From assembly GCF_932276165.1 (NCBI RefSeq), contig NC_064012.1, forward strand, positions 10,857,501-10,921,500: DNA of 64,000 bases, read 5' to 3'. Within the stretch, counting starts at the first letter, position 1; the number at the start of each line of letters is the position of its first letter. The notes under the pieces were generated by a model. The model was given only the letters and a program-made list of their open reading frames with translations. It had not been told where the DNA came from and searched no databases. The stretch comes from Plutella xylostella. Taxonomy: Eukaryota > Arthropoda > Insecta > Lepidoptera > Plutellidae. A program made the position numbers and the translations under genes. Positions 34,001 to 44,049 of the stretch are shown in pieces.

Positions 34001-35437
34001 TTATTGCTTACAAAATTCCAAGACCAAATTACCCCAATTTTTAAAACATTTAATTTAGAATATGGTCAAAATATTTACGTTTTTAGTTGGTAATATTTTT
34101 ATGCGCTGTTAAATGTATTTGAACATTGCATATATTCCGTTTAGTACCTAGTAATTTGGTGCTTTTGTCACTGGAACCGACTCATTGCTCGTAATTATGT
34201 TCTTTCATAGATTCTTGAGAAATATCTCATAACGTTGTATTTATTGTATTTATATTTTGCCAGTGCCGCCCCATTCCGTGACATATCTGACTGGAGGAAC
34301 GTCGGCATCACAGACTACTGCCAGCACCTGTCCGTCTATCTGAGTCGGTTGCGGGGTGAGCCCATACCGAATTATAGCGCTATGAAGGTGTGTCTATTGT
34401 ATTTGATTCGTCTACTCGTACTTATGCCACAGAGTCGTAATTTTTTTCATATCTATAAAGATACGAATTAGAGAAGCGTATATAAAGATGGCTGCGATTA
34501 CACTTTTGTGCTTTGTCAAACTAAACTAACCAACTGTCAGTCTTTGAAAGAATGAATAGTCTTCTATCTTCCAGTTCTTAGTTCGATAAGGTACAAAAGT
34601 GCATTCGCTGCCGACTTCAGAACTATCAAGTTTCAACAGCACTGCTCTTTAAATTCCAGATTCGCAACAGTGACTACTGCTCCGAGGAGCCGACCCTAGA
34701 CGACTGGATGGACATCCACCAGTACAGTGAGCTGTTCAATTCGACCCTAGTTGGGTACTGTTTGCAGCTACAGTCAGCCTACGACAGGGTCAAGTCGGAC
34801 GGGCGGCGCGAAGCTACCACGTTTCAAGACTATTGGGTCACTGTGGATTATATCTATTTTAGGTAAGCGTTTTTGGTTTTTGCCAGTGCCGTGTGGACTA
34901 AATGTAGTGGTATTCACTACATTTAGTCCACACGGCACGCTTTACACGGTAGAGTTTTCAATGTGCATATCACGAGTACTGTCGACTTAAGTGGATAATA
35001 ATTAGATAGGGGATAACTGGTTTGGCATGCGTTTTATTAGTTAGATACTAAGGTTACCGATAGGGGAACTGATCAAGATGTCATACAAATTGCTATCGAA
35101 ATACGCTATCGACTTGGGTCGACAATACTCGTGATTCGCATGTACTGATCAAGCTTTGAAGTTATAAATGCTACCCCAAAGTTCGTACTGTCGTTTGTTA
35201 CCGCAAGAATTTTATAGTTACGAGTATAATAAGGGACCAACTAAAAACTTATCTAATAATCATTATTTTCTTCTCCGCAGCCGCAACACGAATCTACATT
35301 TAATAGAGCGCCTGAGACTTCCAACTGCCGAGGAATGTGAATCGCTGGGGCTCCACTTACCCAACGCAGTGTATGGGTCAGACCACCTGTCTCTGGGCGC
35401 CCATTTCGAAATCAAACCCATCAAATGCTCACTTTGA
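30710..35437 (+). CDS. angel: Protein angel homolog (CCR4-type EEP nuclease/phosphatase)
   Basis: Nine exons, 1560 nt, 519 residues: 30710-31014, 31088-31233, 32513-32670, 32972-33136, 33459-33670, 33870-33959, 34264-34387, 34660-34862, 35281-35437. The endonuclease/exonuclease/phosphatase fold starts at RFKVVSYNVLAQ (Asn162) and shows each active-site motif: FQEVQ (Glu209), TGDFNS (Asp340, Asn342), VDYIYFS and the final SDH (Asp502, His503). The N-terminal ~140 residues are basic and Ser/Gln-rich without a known domain. Vertebrate ANGEL proteins are relatives of the CCR4 deadenylases; human ANGEL2 has been described as a 2',3'-cyclic phosphatase acting on RNA ends. Which activity the insect protein has is not visible here. 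The GITDYCQHLSVYL segment supports angel rather than CCR4 or nocturnin. Confidence 0.93.
31088..31233 (+). CDS. angel: angel exon 2
   Basis: Acceptor gattcag, donor gtaaag. Encodes the low-complexity linker with QWKKAPSEDGSKGSSS and ENFRTWEKVSNYC before the catalytic domain. An internal gccgcag acceptor at 31089-31095 is excluded because it gives an immediate stop. Confidence 0.85.
31248..32177. mobile_element. hAT-like non-autonomous element, 930 bp
   Basis: Flanked by an exact 8-bp duplication gtttaact (31240-31247 and 32178-32185). Ends cagctatactcaaactgcgg and the complement of aggttgagtaccaatg form imperfect TIRs with subterminal cggcccgcg repeats at both ends. No transposase ORF. An 8-bp duplication and CA-starting ends fit the hAT superfamily. 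It sits from position +15 of angel intron 2, leaving the donor hexamer untouched. Confidence 0.85.
32513..32670 (+). CDS. angel: angel exon 3: start of EEP domain
   Basis: Acceptor cctttcag, donor gtaagt. Contains SYNVLAQ with the catalytic Asn and WKVRADRIYNEIVSLAPD. Confidence 0.95.
32972..33136 (+). CDS. angel: angel exon 4: QEVQ metal-binding motif
   Basis: Acceptor gttccag, donor gtaagt, 55 codons in phase 0. Contains ICFQEVQ with the Mg-binding Glu, and YSGVFKRKTGSKYDGCAIYF typical of CCR4-family proteins. Confidence 0.95.
33459..33670 (+). CDS. angel: angel exon 5
   Basis: Acceptor attccag, donor gtaagt. Encodes NRDNVGLMVKL and the VATTHLLYNPKRTDVRLAQ segment of the EEP core. Confidence 0.95.
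33870..33959 (+). CDS. angel: angel exon 6: GDFNS motif
   Basis: Acceptor tttttcag. Contains LPIILTGDFNSTPDS. Two donors are possible; the one at 33960 (gtaatt) is chosen over 33955 (gtaaag) because only it keeps the next exon open. Confidence 0.88.
34152..34195 (-). repeat. Fragment of the 15957/42763 MITE family
   Basis: ttttgtcactggaac followed by ctcattgctcgtaat repeats the right end of the copy at 42763-42936. Confidence 0.45.
34264..34387 (+). CDS. angel: angel exon 7
   Basis: Acceptor ttgccag, donor gtgtgt. Reads AAPFRDISDWRNVGITDYCQ then HLSVYLSRLRGEPIPNYSAMK, a stretch characteristic of angel. Confidence 0.9.
34489..34614. mobile_element. MITE in angel intron
   Basis: Arms ggctgcgattacacttttg and the complement ending agtgcattcgctgcc; inner parts resemble acttttgtaccttgtcaa of the MITE at 58112-58248. 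Confidence 0.55.
34660..34862 (+). CDS. angel: angel exon 8
   Basis: Acceptor attccag, donor gtaagc. Encodes an insect-type insert (SDYCSEEPTLDDWMDIHQYS), then LQSAYDRV and the active-site neighbour VTVDYIYF. Confidence 0.93.
34886..34938. repeat. Perfect 24-bp hairpin with 5-base loop
   Basis: gtgccgtgtggactaaatg... at 34886-34909 is matched without a mismatch by 34915-34938, with loop gtatt. It lies 23 bases after an angel donor. Confidence 0.9.
35281..35437 (+). CDS. angel: angel exon 9: C-terminal SDH motif
   Basis: Acceptor ctccgcag. Reads LIERLRLPTAEECESLGLHL, then VYGSDHLSLGAHFEI with the catalytic Asp-His pair, and stops at 35435-35437 after IKCSL. Confidence 0.96.
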
Positions 35438-35520
35438 TACAAACTACGTAGCATTATTTGTGATTCAAGAAAGAACAGTTCAAAATTGGTATTATTAACT
35501 ATAGTGTGACCATTAGCCCC

Positions 35521-35670
35521 AGTTTCACTATACTCTGCTAGATCATAACAAGGGATTAGTTCGTTGACTTATGACACTTCTGTCAAGAACTTAACATGGA
35601 GATGACGTATAATTGATGACATTACAATGTAAACGGGGTGTTAATGATCTAACAGACTATGGTGAAACTA
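35521..35670. mobile_element. 150-bp MITE downstream of angel
   Basis: Left end agtttcactatactctgcta and right end agactatggtgaaacta are complementary with few mismatches; inner blocks (gatcataaca / ttaatgatc) also pair. It starts 83 bases after the angel stop, probably in the 3' UTR. Confidence 0.7.
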
Positions 35671-36415
35671 GACTGTGTTGTGTACTCCTAGAGGTATGTG
35701 CGGCGCGGTGGGGGGAGGGGCAGCCACGGGCGTGACAGAGACAGAGATAGAGACTTGACATAGAAGTGACAGAGACAAAGATAGAGATGTGACAGAGCGC
35801 AACAGTCGATTCTCGACGCGCGCATACTTCAGAATGTACACCAGCAGTTATGGTCACATTATAAAAGATGACTAGTATTCTATGACATTCTGTAAAGACA
35901 ACATAACGTGTAAATTGAGGCTATATAAATGTATAGTGTACATTGTATTCTTACCCGATTTTATACCGCTAGTGGATCTTGATGGCATAAGCCTTGTAAA
36001 ATACTTGGGCCACCTATGTACTTACAGTTCAAAAATACAAGCAATAATTTACAATTACTAATGTTAGAATTTCATATCACTATTACTAAGCTTCAGGTGC
36101 AATAGCATTTTACAGGGGTTATACTCCCTGTACGAATTGTTTCAAAAAGGTTGAACAAAGGAGGAAGACATAAACAACAGGAATGTGTAATTTTATTATC
36201 ATGATTAGGTAGGTATTCACCAAACATTTAAGATCGCCAAGAAATATGATTGTAACTAGTCTTAACAGCATGTTGTATATTTTCTTATTTTTTCTATGAT
36301 TCTTTATTAAAAATGGGTCGGTCCTCAATGTTTTAATGATTATTGAATTGTATAATTTTGTAAGAGTTTGGTTTTTATCTTTTTAGTTGTTACTTATTAA
36401 AATATTCGTGCTAGC

Positions 36416-36421
36416 AATAAA
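36416..36421 (+). other. Candidate polyadenylation signal of angel
   Basis: AATAAA about 980 bases after the stop; another lies near 36804. Either may end the transcript. Confidence 0.3.
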
Positions 36422-37930
36422 CGTTGGTAAATTTATAAGGCAGAAAATATAGCAATAACTTTTGTAGGCAATAATTGAGTTTTAAGTGTTTTGTGCGTAG
36501 TACGGGAAACTCTAGATTGACGAAATACTTACGAATTTTTGAAGAGCTATTGTATTTCATCCATTAAAAGTAGCCCATTTGAACTAGAGATGAGTTCCTG
36601 TACCCTGTGGTATATTCTCGCAATTATTATTGCGCGGTATTTGATTTCTGTTATTAAACATTACTGTTACTAACATTACCCACGAAGTTTTGGCCATATG
36701 AAAGAATGCCTAATACTCAAACTATGGAAAAAAAGGTTTTAATTCTTATGATAAGCTTTACGTAGTTACTTTCGGTAGAATATAGAATTGATTTTGGAAA
36801 CAGAAATAAAGGAGGAAAATATTTTATCTTATTACTTTTTTATTTTATTTAAGTAATTCCCTTTTAACCCACACTGCATAAAGAAGTGAATTAAAGGTAA
36901 GTACCTACCTACTTAGTTACTTAGTCACTTCAAATAATAAATTAGTAGGTAGTTAGGTAGGTCTGTACTCAATTTAGTTACTCAAGTACTCTGCTTGTGA
37001 GTGTCACCTACGTCCTACGTCCGAAAAGGATAAAGCAGATTGGAAGCTGAAGGTAAAGAGGTATGTAGGTATAGGTACCTATACGTATACGACTAGGAAT
37101 GTAGGCGTCCCAGATGTAAGAAGGGACTTACCTAACTACCTAAAAGTTGTGGTGTATGATGAGGTGGTGAATTTTCAGGACCTCTGCATTAGTCCCAGAC
37201 AAAAAATCAGCTATGGATGTCTTTTAAGCAAGTACTGATATAGTAAAAACTCGCTGCCCGGACCCGGACTAACAAAAACATTATTTTAGCTACCTTTACC
37301 ATCGCCTCATCCTTGTGCCAGTAGGAATAAAGTACAAAATCGTTTAACAAGATAACAATACTGTCCCGCTAACGTGAGCACGTTTTTAGAAGCGTGCATT
37401 ATAGTGTTGTGCATATTCACTCAAGAATGTCTCGATTTCTTATCGGCTTACATTAACCGATGGTGCAGTGAAAATCGACTAAAATTGTGTATGGTGTGAA
37501 GCTTACTCCGCTAGATGGTGACTCCCTTGCGCTATACAAATCCTCGTTTACTCGCCGCTATTGGAATAGAGTAAAACTCACACTCTCCATGCTGTAATAA
37601 AGGAAAGCACATTCGGCTAAATCTTTTTTTTTGTAATATTGCTTACACGGTCAAAAATCTATGTGATTCATATCGGTTCTGACAATAAACTTAATTAATT
37701 ACTTTTTTCGTTGAGAACAGGGTACACGCATGTTAGGCACGTCCATTCAAGAGTGGTCCTATTTTTTTGTTTACGGAAATTTTACTTTAGCTTAGACGAT
37801 AAGTACCTATTTTACCATACTTTTTATCTCCTTCTATTCCCAACGAAATAAGACCAAGGGTATGAAATGAAGTAGAATTAATTGTGATGTTGAATCGATT
37901 CAGTCATTTTAATCGAATGATGTCCCAACA
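36422..37930. other. angel-per intergenic region
   Basis: AT-rich, with taggtaggt-type low-complexity DNA at 36898-36965. No gene recognised. Confidence 0.6.
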
Positions 37931-37939
37931 CTTTAACTG

Positions 37940-38160
37940 TCAGTCGAGCAAGTTCTCACGTCACGTTTTCATTACACAGACTTGTTTCGTTTGTTCGTGT
38001 TTGGTAGTTGGTGCGCGTCCTAAACTTTTGTGATTAATATGTTCCAAACAAACATATTCATCAAAATAATACATATCGGTGTTTTACAAGTGATAATAAC
38101 TTAGAACCTAACTACTACAAGGACGATTGATTTACGACGACCCTGTATCATATCCCACAA
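37940..38160 (+). promoter_or_regulatory. per: Putative per promoter and non-coding first exon
   Basis: The arthropod initiator-type TCAGT at 37940-37944 is followed by a tandem E-box-like cacgtcacgtt (37957-37967), then about 200 bases without an ATG-led long frame, ending in a perfect donor cacaa|gtaagt at 38161. The first coding exon begins with four untranslated bases after an acceptor, so a non-coding exon upstream is required; this is the best candidate. Confidence 0.45.
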
Positions 38161-39638
38161 GTAAGTTGTTAGCGATAGTTTTGAACTCTACAAAAGTTGT
38201 TATTCATTTGTTTTATGTCAATGTGCTTTATTTTTTAGTTAGTTTGGTAAAGATAGTACTTAATTTATTGGTAAAGTATATCCCATAGGCTTATTTGTGA
38301 AGGTCTGAACAAATCAACTAACTTTAGAAAAGTTTTAATTTTAATAACTTTGTCTTATTAACATTTGATTACCTTTCTGCCTGTGCCTATGTATAATTTA
38401 TAATATTATCTGTTATTCATTTGCTTTCTTAGAGATTTTAAACTTGTAGGAATATTGAGAAATGTATATTTATAAGTAGATGTACCTACAGTAAGTATAC
38501 TTGTTAGGCATCCCAACATGCCACACTTATAACCATAAACATAATTAATTCTAGTTACTTTTGTAGGTGCTTACCTATATCAGAAATTAGAGTAGCTGTA
38601 GTGTTTGTGTTTAATCTAAGATTAAGCAGGAGCACTGGGAAATGTTAAGTTTGGACTGGTCACAAAATATTTTTATTTCATAATTTGATGTGATACCTTG
38701 ATAATTTCGTGTTTAAGTAACTTTCTAATCTTCTAACTGCAACATATACAGTAAAAAAGCTTAAAATTGAAAATATTCTTATATTCATAGACAAACATTT
38801 CTAAAATAAACAAAATTACTTCTCTATCGACTTCTTCTCTCTAATCAACATGAATTAATTATAAAATGGAGCCAATTTTGGGAATATTAGCCGTAAGGGG
38901 ATTTTACTGATGTAGATAGCGCCACCATGTGTGGTGGTAGGTACTTACATATTTTCCATATGCATTCTTAAGTTCACAAAAATTATCAGGACTTTTTGTT
39001 ACAAAATATACCATAATATCTTTGTACTTTTTACTGTTAGAAATATCTCCAATGTCTTACAGAATAAAAGCAATTACAAAACATAAAAGCATTAAAAATA
39101 CTCATTCTTGTCCGCCTCTAAGTATAACTGCGTCCGGACTCCGGACCACAAAATTATGAAAACAAAAAAAAAACTATATTTTTTATTAAAAAAGTAACCA
39201 TTTTTTTGTCAGCATTTGGTTACTTATCAAATCAAATATTGCTTAACTAGTACTCCAACTACCATGGCACTAGTCTTAGCTGATTTAGTTGAGGTGCATT
39301 ATTACAAAGCTTACAAGTACATACTGGAGAGAGCAAAGTACCTACTTGTGATATATATGTGCAATATGAGCATTGCACCCTCCTAGAATAGAAATAATAG
39401 ATTATGGTACTTAGTTAAGTATTAATTAATGTTAAAAACAAAGTATAGATATTTATAACAGGTAATGTACAAGTAGCCTCCCCCCAATCGAAAAGGAGTT
39501 TTTTTTTAAATAATACCTACACACTCTGATTTTGTAAAGTCTCAATGTAAAGTCAATTGCAAAATTTAGTGCTCTGACGCCTTTCTGGCACGCATAAATA
39601 GTGCGCGTGACAACACTATGTCGATGGGTAACAACCAG

Positions 39639-39749
39639 GCTATAACCTTGTTTCACGGGGAAAGACATCTGACAGAACCCTTATTACATTCGAATAAGGG
39701 TAGTTTTTGTTTGTATCAGATGTCTTTCCCCGTGAAACAAGGTTATAGC
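39639..39749. mobile_element. 111-bp perfect-arm palindrome
   Basis: 34-bp arms without a mismatch: gctataaccttgtttcacgg... and its complement ending gaaacaaggttatagc. A second small inverted pair (acccttatt / aataagggt) sits in the loop. Confidence 0.9.
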
Positions 39750-39792
39750 ATATCATTGGCTTGCATTGCATCCAACTGTCTGTGGATATTCC

Positions 39793-40128
39793 CCTCTATT
39801 CTATTCACTGTGGGGGTGTAGAAGTACCTACCTGCACCTTGCTCTCTCGAATTGAACCTTTGGGCATATCCCCCATTTCTAAACTGCCTTCCTAAGCTTG
39901 GACCATTGACCACCACGCTGGTTAACTGCGAGTTGGTATGTGAATATCTATAAACTGTGCTAAATTAGATAACATGCACGTTTCTTCACGATGTTTTAGT
40001 TCACTGTAAGAGCGATGAGTATACATTAATTGTACCTACTTAAATTCCAACGAACTCATTGGTACATGTCACCGCCGGGATTCAAGGCGCGAGAAGCGGG
40101 CGCTAACCCGATGTTCTACCAACGCTTT
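39793..40128 (-). mobile_element. tRNA-derived SINE, minus strand
   Basis: Reverse complement starts with gcgttggtagaacatcgg and a damaged box B (ccttgaatccc for ggttcgaatcc), runs through the same body as 28667-28997, and ends in an (aatag)n tail at the left. Confidence 0.85.
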
Positions 40129-40631
40129 AATACCTCCCTTCCAAAATTGACAGAATTTCAGTTGAGGTGTGGATTAGAGAGGCTCTACTGTTACTGTAAC
40201 TTCTAGAATCGTAGGCCTCTCAACATGCTCTAGGTAACATGCAATTATTCAAGCATGTATTCAAATTACATAACTAACCTAGGCGAAGTCGAGTGACGTT
40301 TGTTTAATTAAATCATCCAATCGGTTATGTCGGCATTCGAAACGTGATCTCGATGACGATTAAGAGAACTAGGATCGGCAAATTGAAATAATATGCCATG
40401 ATTTACCCCATTAGGTATTTAAGTTTTAATTCGAACTTTCTTATTTTTGGTCTGGTTGCACCTAAAGCCTACCCTGTAGCTAACTAAAAAAGTAAAAAGC
40501 TAAATACCTAAGTACTTTCTTATTTTTGGTCCAGCTCTACCTAAAACCTCTACCCCCGTAGCTGACCAAAAAAAGTGAAAAAGAAAAAACCCGTTATGAC
40601 GTCTAGAAAGTTTCCGAGTCCTGCCCGCGGA

Positions 40632-40688
40632 CACGTGATGACAATTGAACGATTTTCCTCCCACTTGCCACGCCGCTACCGACACGTG
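40632..40688. promoter_or_regulatory. Pair of perfect CACGTG E-boxes
   Basis: CACGTG at 40632-40637 and 40683-40688, 51 bases apart, in a patch richer in GC than its surroundings. CLOCK:CYC binds CACGTG in insect per genes. The patch may be an intronic circadian enhancer or a second per promoter. Confidence 0.45.
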
Positions 40689-41259
40689 CCTTGACTCTGT
40701 TGTGATGTGACTTGCTACGAATGTATTGAAGCACGAATACGACCGTACGCCCGGCTCTGTAAGACTCATTCTCATTTGGCAAACGGTGAATGGAGAAACG
40801 TGCTGATTTCCGAGCTTAGCAGGGGGTTAGTCTGCGGTAGTCATCTGTTCATGTGCCGTAACTATTCGCTAAGTAAAATACGGACAAGTACAGGAGAATT
40901 TGTGCATTAAGGGTTCCGTAAAGATTCCGTAATATTACTAATTTAAAAGCGGCTACACCAAAGCCAAACTTACATGATAGTAATTGACTAATGACAATAT
41001 ACTTACTTATACTCTGTCCATTATATTATTGGTGCAAAGGAAAACCAACTTGACTTACCAGACATAAGGAAACGTCATAAATTCAATAACATAGTGGAAG
41101 CTATATCATGTTTGTTACCTACCCATAGAACAACTCGGACTCTAGCAAACGGACACAAAGTTAAGATAGAGAGAGTAGAGATCCCGCTTACAATGTTAAT
41201 TTTTAGCCTAAATGAGCATAGAACTATTCCATACACAAATGATTTAAATGAAATAAGAG

Positions 41260-42030
41260 GTTCTACCTTTTTTGGCATAAGATTTATTTGCCTAATCTCG
41301 TATTGCATAGTAACGTTTGGTCAAAGTCTCGTTACGCCGAAAATCGTATGGCATAAATCTCGTTTAGTAAAAAGTTATTTCGCATAACATTGTTTAGCCT
41401 AATAATGGTATGGCCAAATCTTGAATAGCCTAATAATGCTATGGCATAGGTTTATTAGGTTTATACAAAGTAATAATATTCGTTTGGCTTTAACTTTGAC
41501 GGAGCGTCTCCCTACATAGCGCAAACTGGTGCCTTGTATTGTTTCCGCTGTTTGGAAAACGCTCCGCTCCGCTTCGCTGCGCTCCGCTTTGGTTTTGATG
41601 AACATGTGCACCTAACACGCTCCTCCTCGCTTTGCTCGTCGTCGCACCTATTTTTAGGTTTCGATCTCATGGGGTTTGTAATAATTATATTGGTCGTTAA
41701 CTTTCGATTTTTTGATCATACAATATCGTGATTTTCGGGATGTAGGAGAAAAATACCACAATTTGTACATTTACTACATACTTAATATATTATTTATAAA
41801 GATAACATTAGGAGAAACAAGATTATACATAGGTATAGACGAACATAAATTTGAGCAAACGAAACTTAGGTGTTTAAAGATTGTGCCTACAGAGTTTTAG
41901 ACGAAACGAGCCTTATGCCACATAAGTCTTGGCAAAGTGATGGTTCGGCCAAAAAAGTTTAGACCATACGAGTTATGCGAAATGAGTTTTGGTCAATAAA
42001 GATTATGCGAGATGAGCGGAACCCGAAATA
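41260..42030. repeat. Degenerate motif-rich repeat
   Basis: The motifs tggcataa, tttggc, gcctaat and ctcgttta recur every 15-30 bases in both orientations on either side of a GC-richer core (41500-41650). No ORF. Confidence 0.55.
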
Positions 42031-42762
42031 AGATACTATAGTTTACGATACGATACTTTCGCCTAAGCAATTTGAACGAAATGCGTCGTATTGCTGCTCA
42101 GATCCTTGGCACAGGGTCGAATTACGAGCACATTTTAGCTCTGGGAACTACGGAGTTTAGTGTATTTACTATTTATATGATAACGTATTCTTGTATACTT
42201 ACCATTTTCGAGTTTAATAATAACGATGTCAGTATTGTCTTAGCCAATAACAGCCCCAGGGGTTGGGAATTAACTATATTATTCGTGTTAGAGTTGGAGG
42301 CAAACACAGATCTAAGGTTTGCCTGCATGCCATGGCAAACGGATATATGTCAGTCAGATAAGCATCAGACCAGCCAGGGTGCGCCGAACCGATGTTATAC
42401 ATAACATGTATAAGCTACAGTGAATAAGTCAACCTTTGTTGCACTCATTGTCTATACCTATGTATTAAAATCGGCTAAATTTCACCAAACTATAATTTGA
42501 TCTAAATTCCATTAGCATTAAACTTTTATTTTATCGCCACAAAAGATACCTATAAAAATATGTATTGTTAAAAAAGGGTGGTTATAGTAAGCCAAAACCG
42601 GGTGATTCAAAGATTTCGTTTTCTGAACAACTTTAGCTGTTTGAGCATAGGAGTTTTCTTCACCCATACACAAACTTTGCGTAAAATTAAGCTTGCGAAT
42701 CTTCTTTCTACGCGAAAGTTTTCAGAGCATAATTATTATACAACGTTGATCGACATAATACA

Positions 42763-42936
42763 CGCACGAGCAATCAAAAAGTTCAAGTGACAATAGCATT
42801 AAATTATAAAATATAGGTACGAAGGTACGAATACTTCCAAAAATATTTTGCTCAAATTTTAAATAAAATGTTTTAAAAAAATCGAGTTGTTTGGTGTCGC
42901 TATTTTGTGAGTGGAACTTTTTCATTGCTCGTAAAT
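42763..42936. mobile_element. Mariner-like MITE, copy 2
   Basis: Left acgagcaatcaaaaagttca and right tggaactttttcattgctcg are near-exact complements; the middle attttgctcaaattttaaat also matches the copy at 15957-16172. Confidence 0.75.
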
Positions 42937-43802
42937 AGATAGTGAAATTACCACCTCTGCAATTTAAATCACGTAGAAGTGGCCATCCCGTTTTTAGGCT
43001 ACACTTGTTACTTGTTTTTGCTCGATATGAGCTCGTTACGAGCCAAAGACGACTATTCGGCAAGCCGGAACAGCGAGCCGTAAGGAATGATACAATACAT
43101 TTCTAACTAATAAATTATGCGAATATTCACATCTATCGAATATTCAATGTCAGTCGACATCTTAACAATGTATTAAATACAATTTTTTAATCGGCAATTA
43201 TCCGAATATTAGCCGAAAAGGCCGGCTGACCTAAACCTGCCCTATACCTACAAAGATATAACATATGTACGCTCCACCTGTTATACCCTGCTAGTGACGT
43301 ATTTGCATAAAAAGGGCTAAGATTAGTAACGTGACGGGTTCAGCAAGGCGCGCCACGTGATGCTAGCTTTCCCAACCAACGTCAGTGTGGGAGAGGCAAC
43401 GTTAGACCTAAGTAAAACCTAAAAATAACATTGAAAGGCTGTGCGTTGTAAAAACCCTTCTATGGCTGCTGAGCGAACTTATGTTATTGTTGAACGTTGC
43501 GATAATGCCCAATTTCTTTTTCAATATTTCATGCTTTTAATGAGGCTGCGGTGCTTTATAGCGATGTATAATAAATGATATTATATGATAATTTTGACGC
43601 GTGCTTATAATCTGAAACTCAAGCCTTGTACCTACCTACTCCGATGCAAGATTCACAGGTGTCCATTGCTGCACTCAGTTTATGCTGACGCTCCAATTTA
43701 AGTCCCAATAAGGCCTGTCCAGGATATTTCCGACACATTCAAGACCTTTCAAGAAAGAGATGTACCTACCTACACTACATGTATATTGTAATGATGATGT
43801 GT

Positions 43803-43885
43803 TCTGCCCAGTCAGGAATTGAACCGGGAGCCTCGGCATTCATACAGCCAGGCAACGAATCTATGTACCACTGCGCAGTGCTCGC
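43803..43885 (-). mobile_element. Second SINE-type tRNA-like head
   Basis: Reverse complement carries gcgcagtggtacatagattcg and a box B ggttcaattcc 60 bases on. It ends about 70 bases before the first coding exon of per. Confidence 0.5.
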
Positions 43886-43960
43886 GTCCTTTATCAATTA
43901 TTGTAACTACGGGGAAGTGTCTGTTATTATTATAATAAATTTTGTTTATTTCACAGAAAC

Positions 43961-44049
43961 ATGGATAGCCTTGACGATTCGGAGACACACGCAAAGATAT
44001 CGGATTCCGCTTACTCCCATAGCTGCAGCAACAGCCAAGGGCGTAGAAG
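43961..44049 (+). CDS. per: per coding exon 1 with start codon
   Basis: Acceptor atttcacag, then aaac and ATG at 43961, a good Kozak context. Reads MDSLDDSETHAKISDSAYSH, as in other lepidopteran PERs; donor gtaaca. Confidence 0.92.

Larger units (their letters stand above)
38161..43956 (+). other. per: Presumed first intron of per
   Basis: 5.8 kb without coding sequence. Holds a perfect palindrome (39639-39749), a minus-strand SINE (39793-40128), paired E-boxes (40632, 40683), a motif-rich repeat (41260-42030), a MITE (42763-42936), an E-box at 43354-43359 and a second SINE-type head (43803-43885). Confidence 0.5.

Noticed and set aside
42072..42404. 110-codon plus ORF in per first intron
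   Set aside because: No recognisable domain, no splice or promoter context, borders a repeat.
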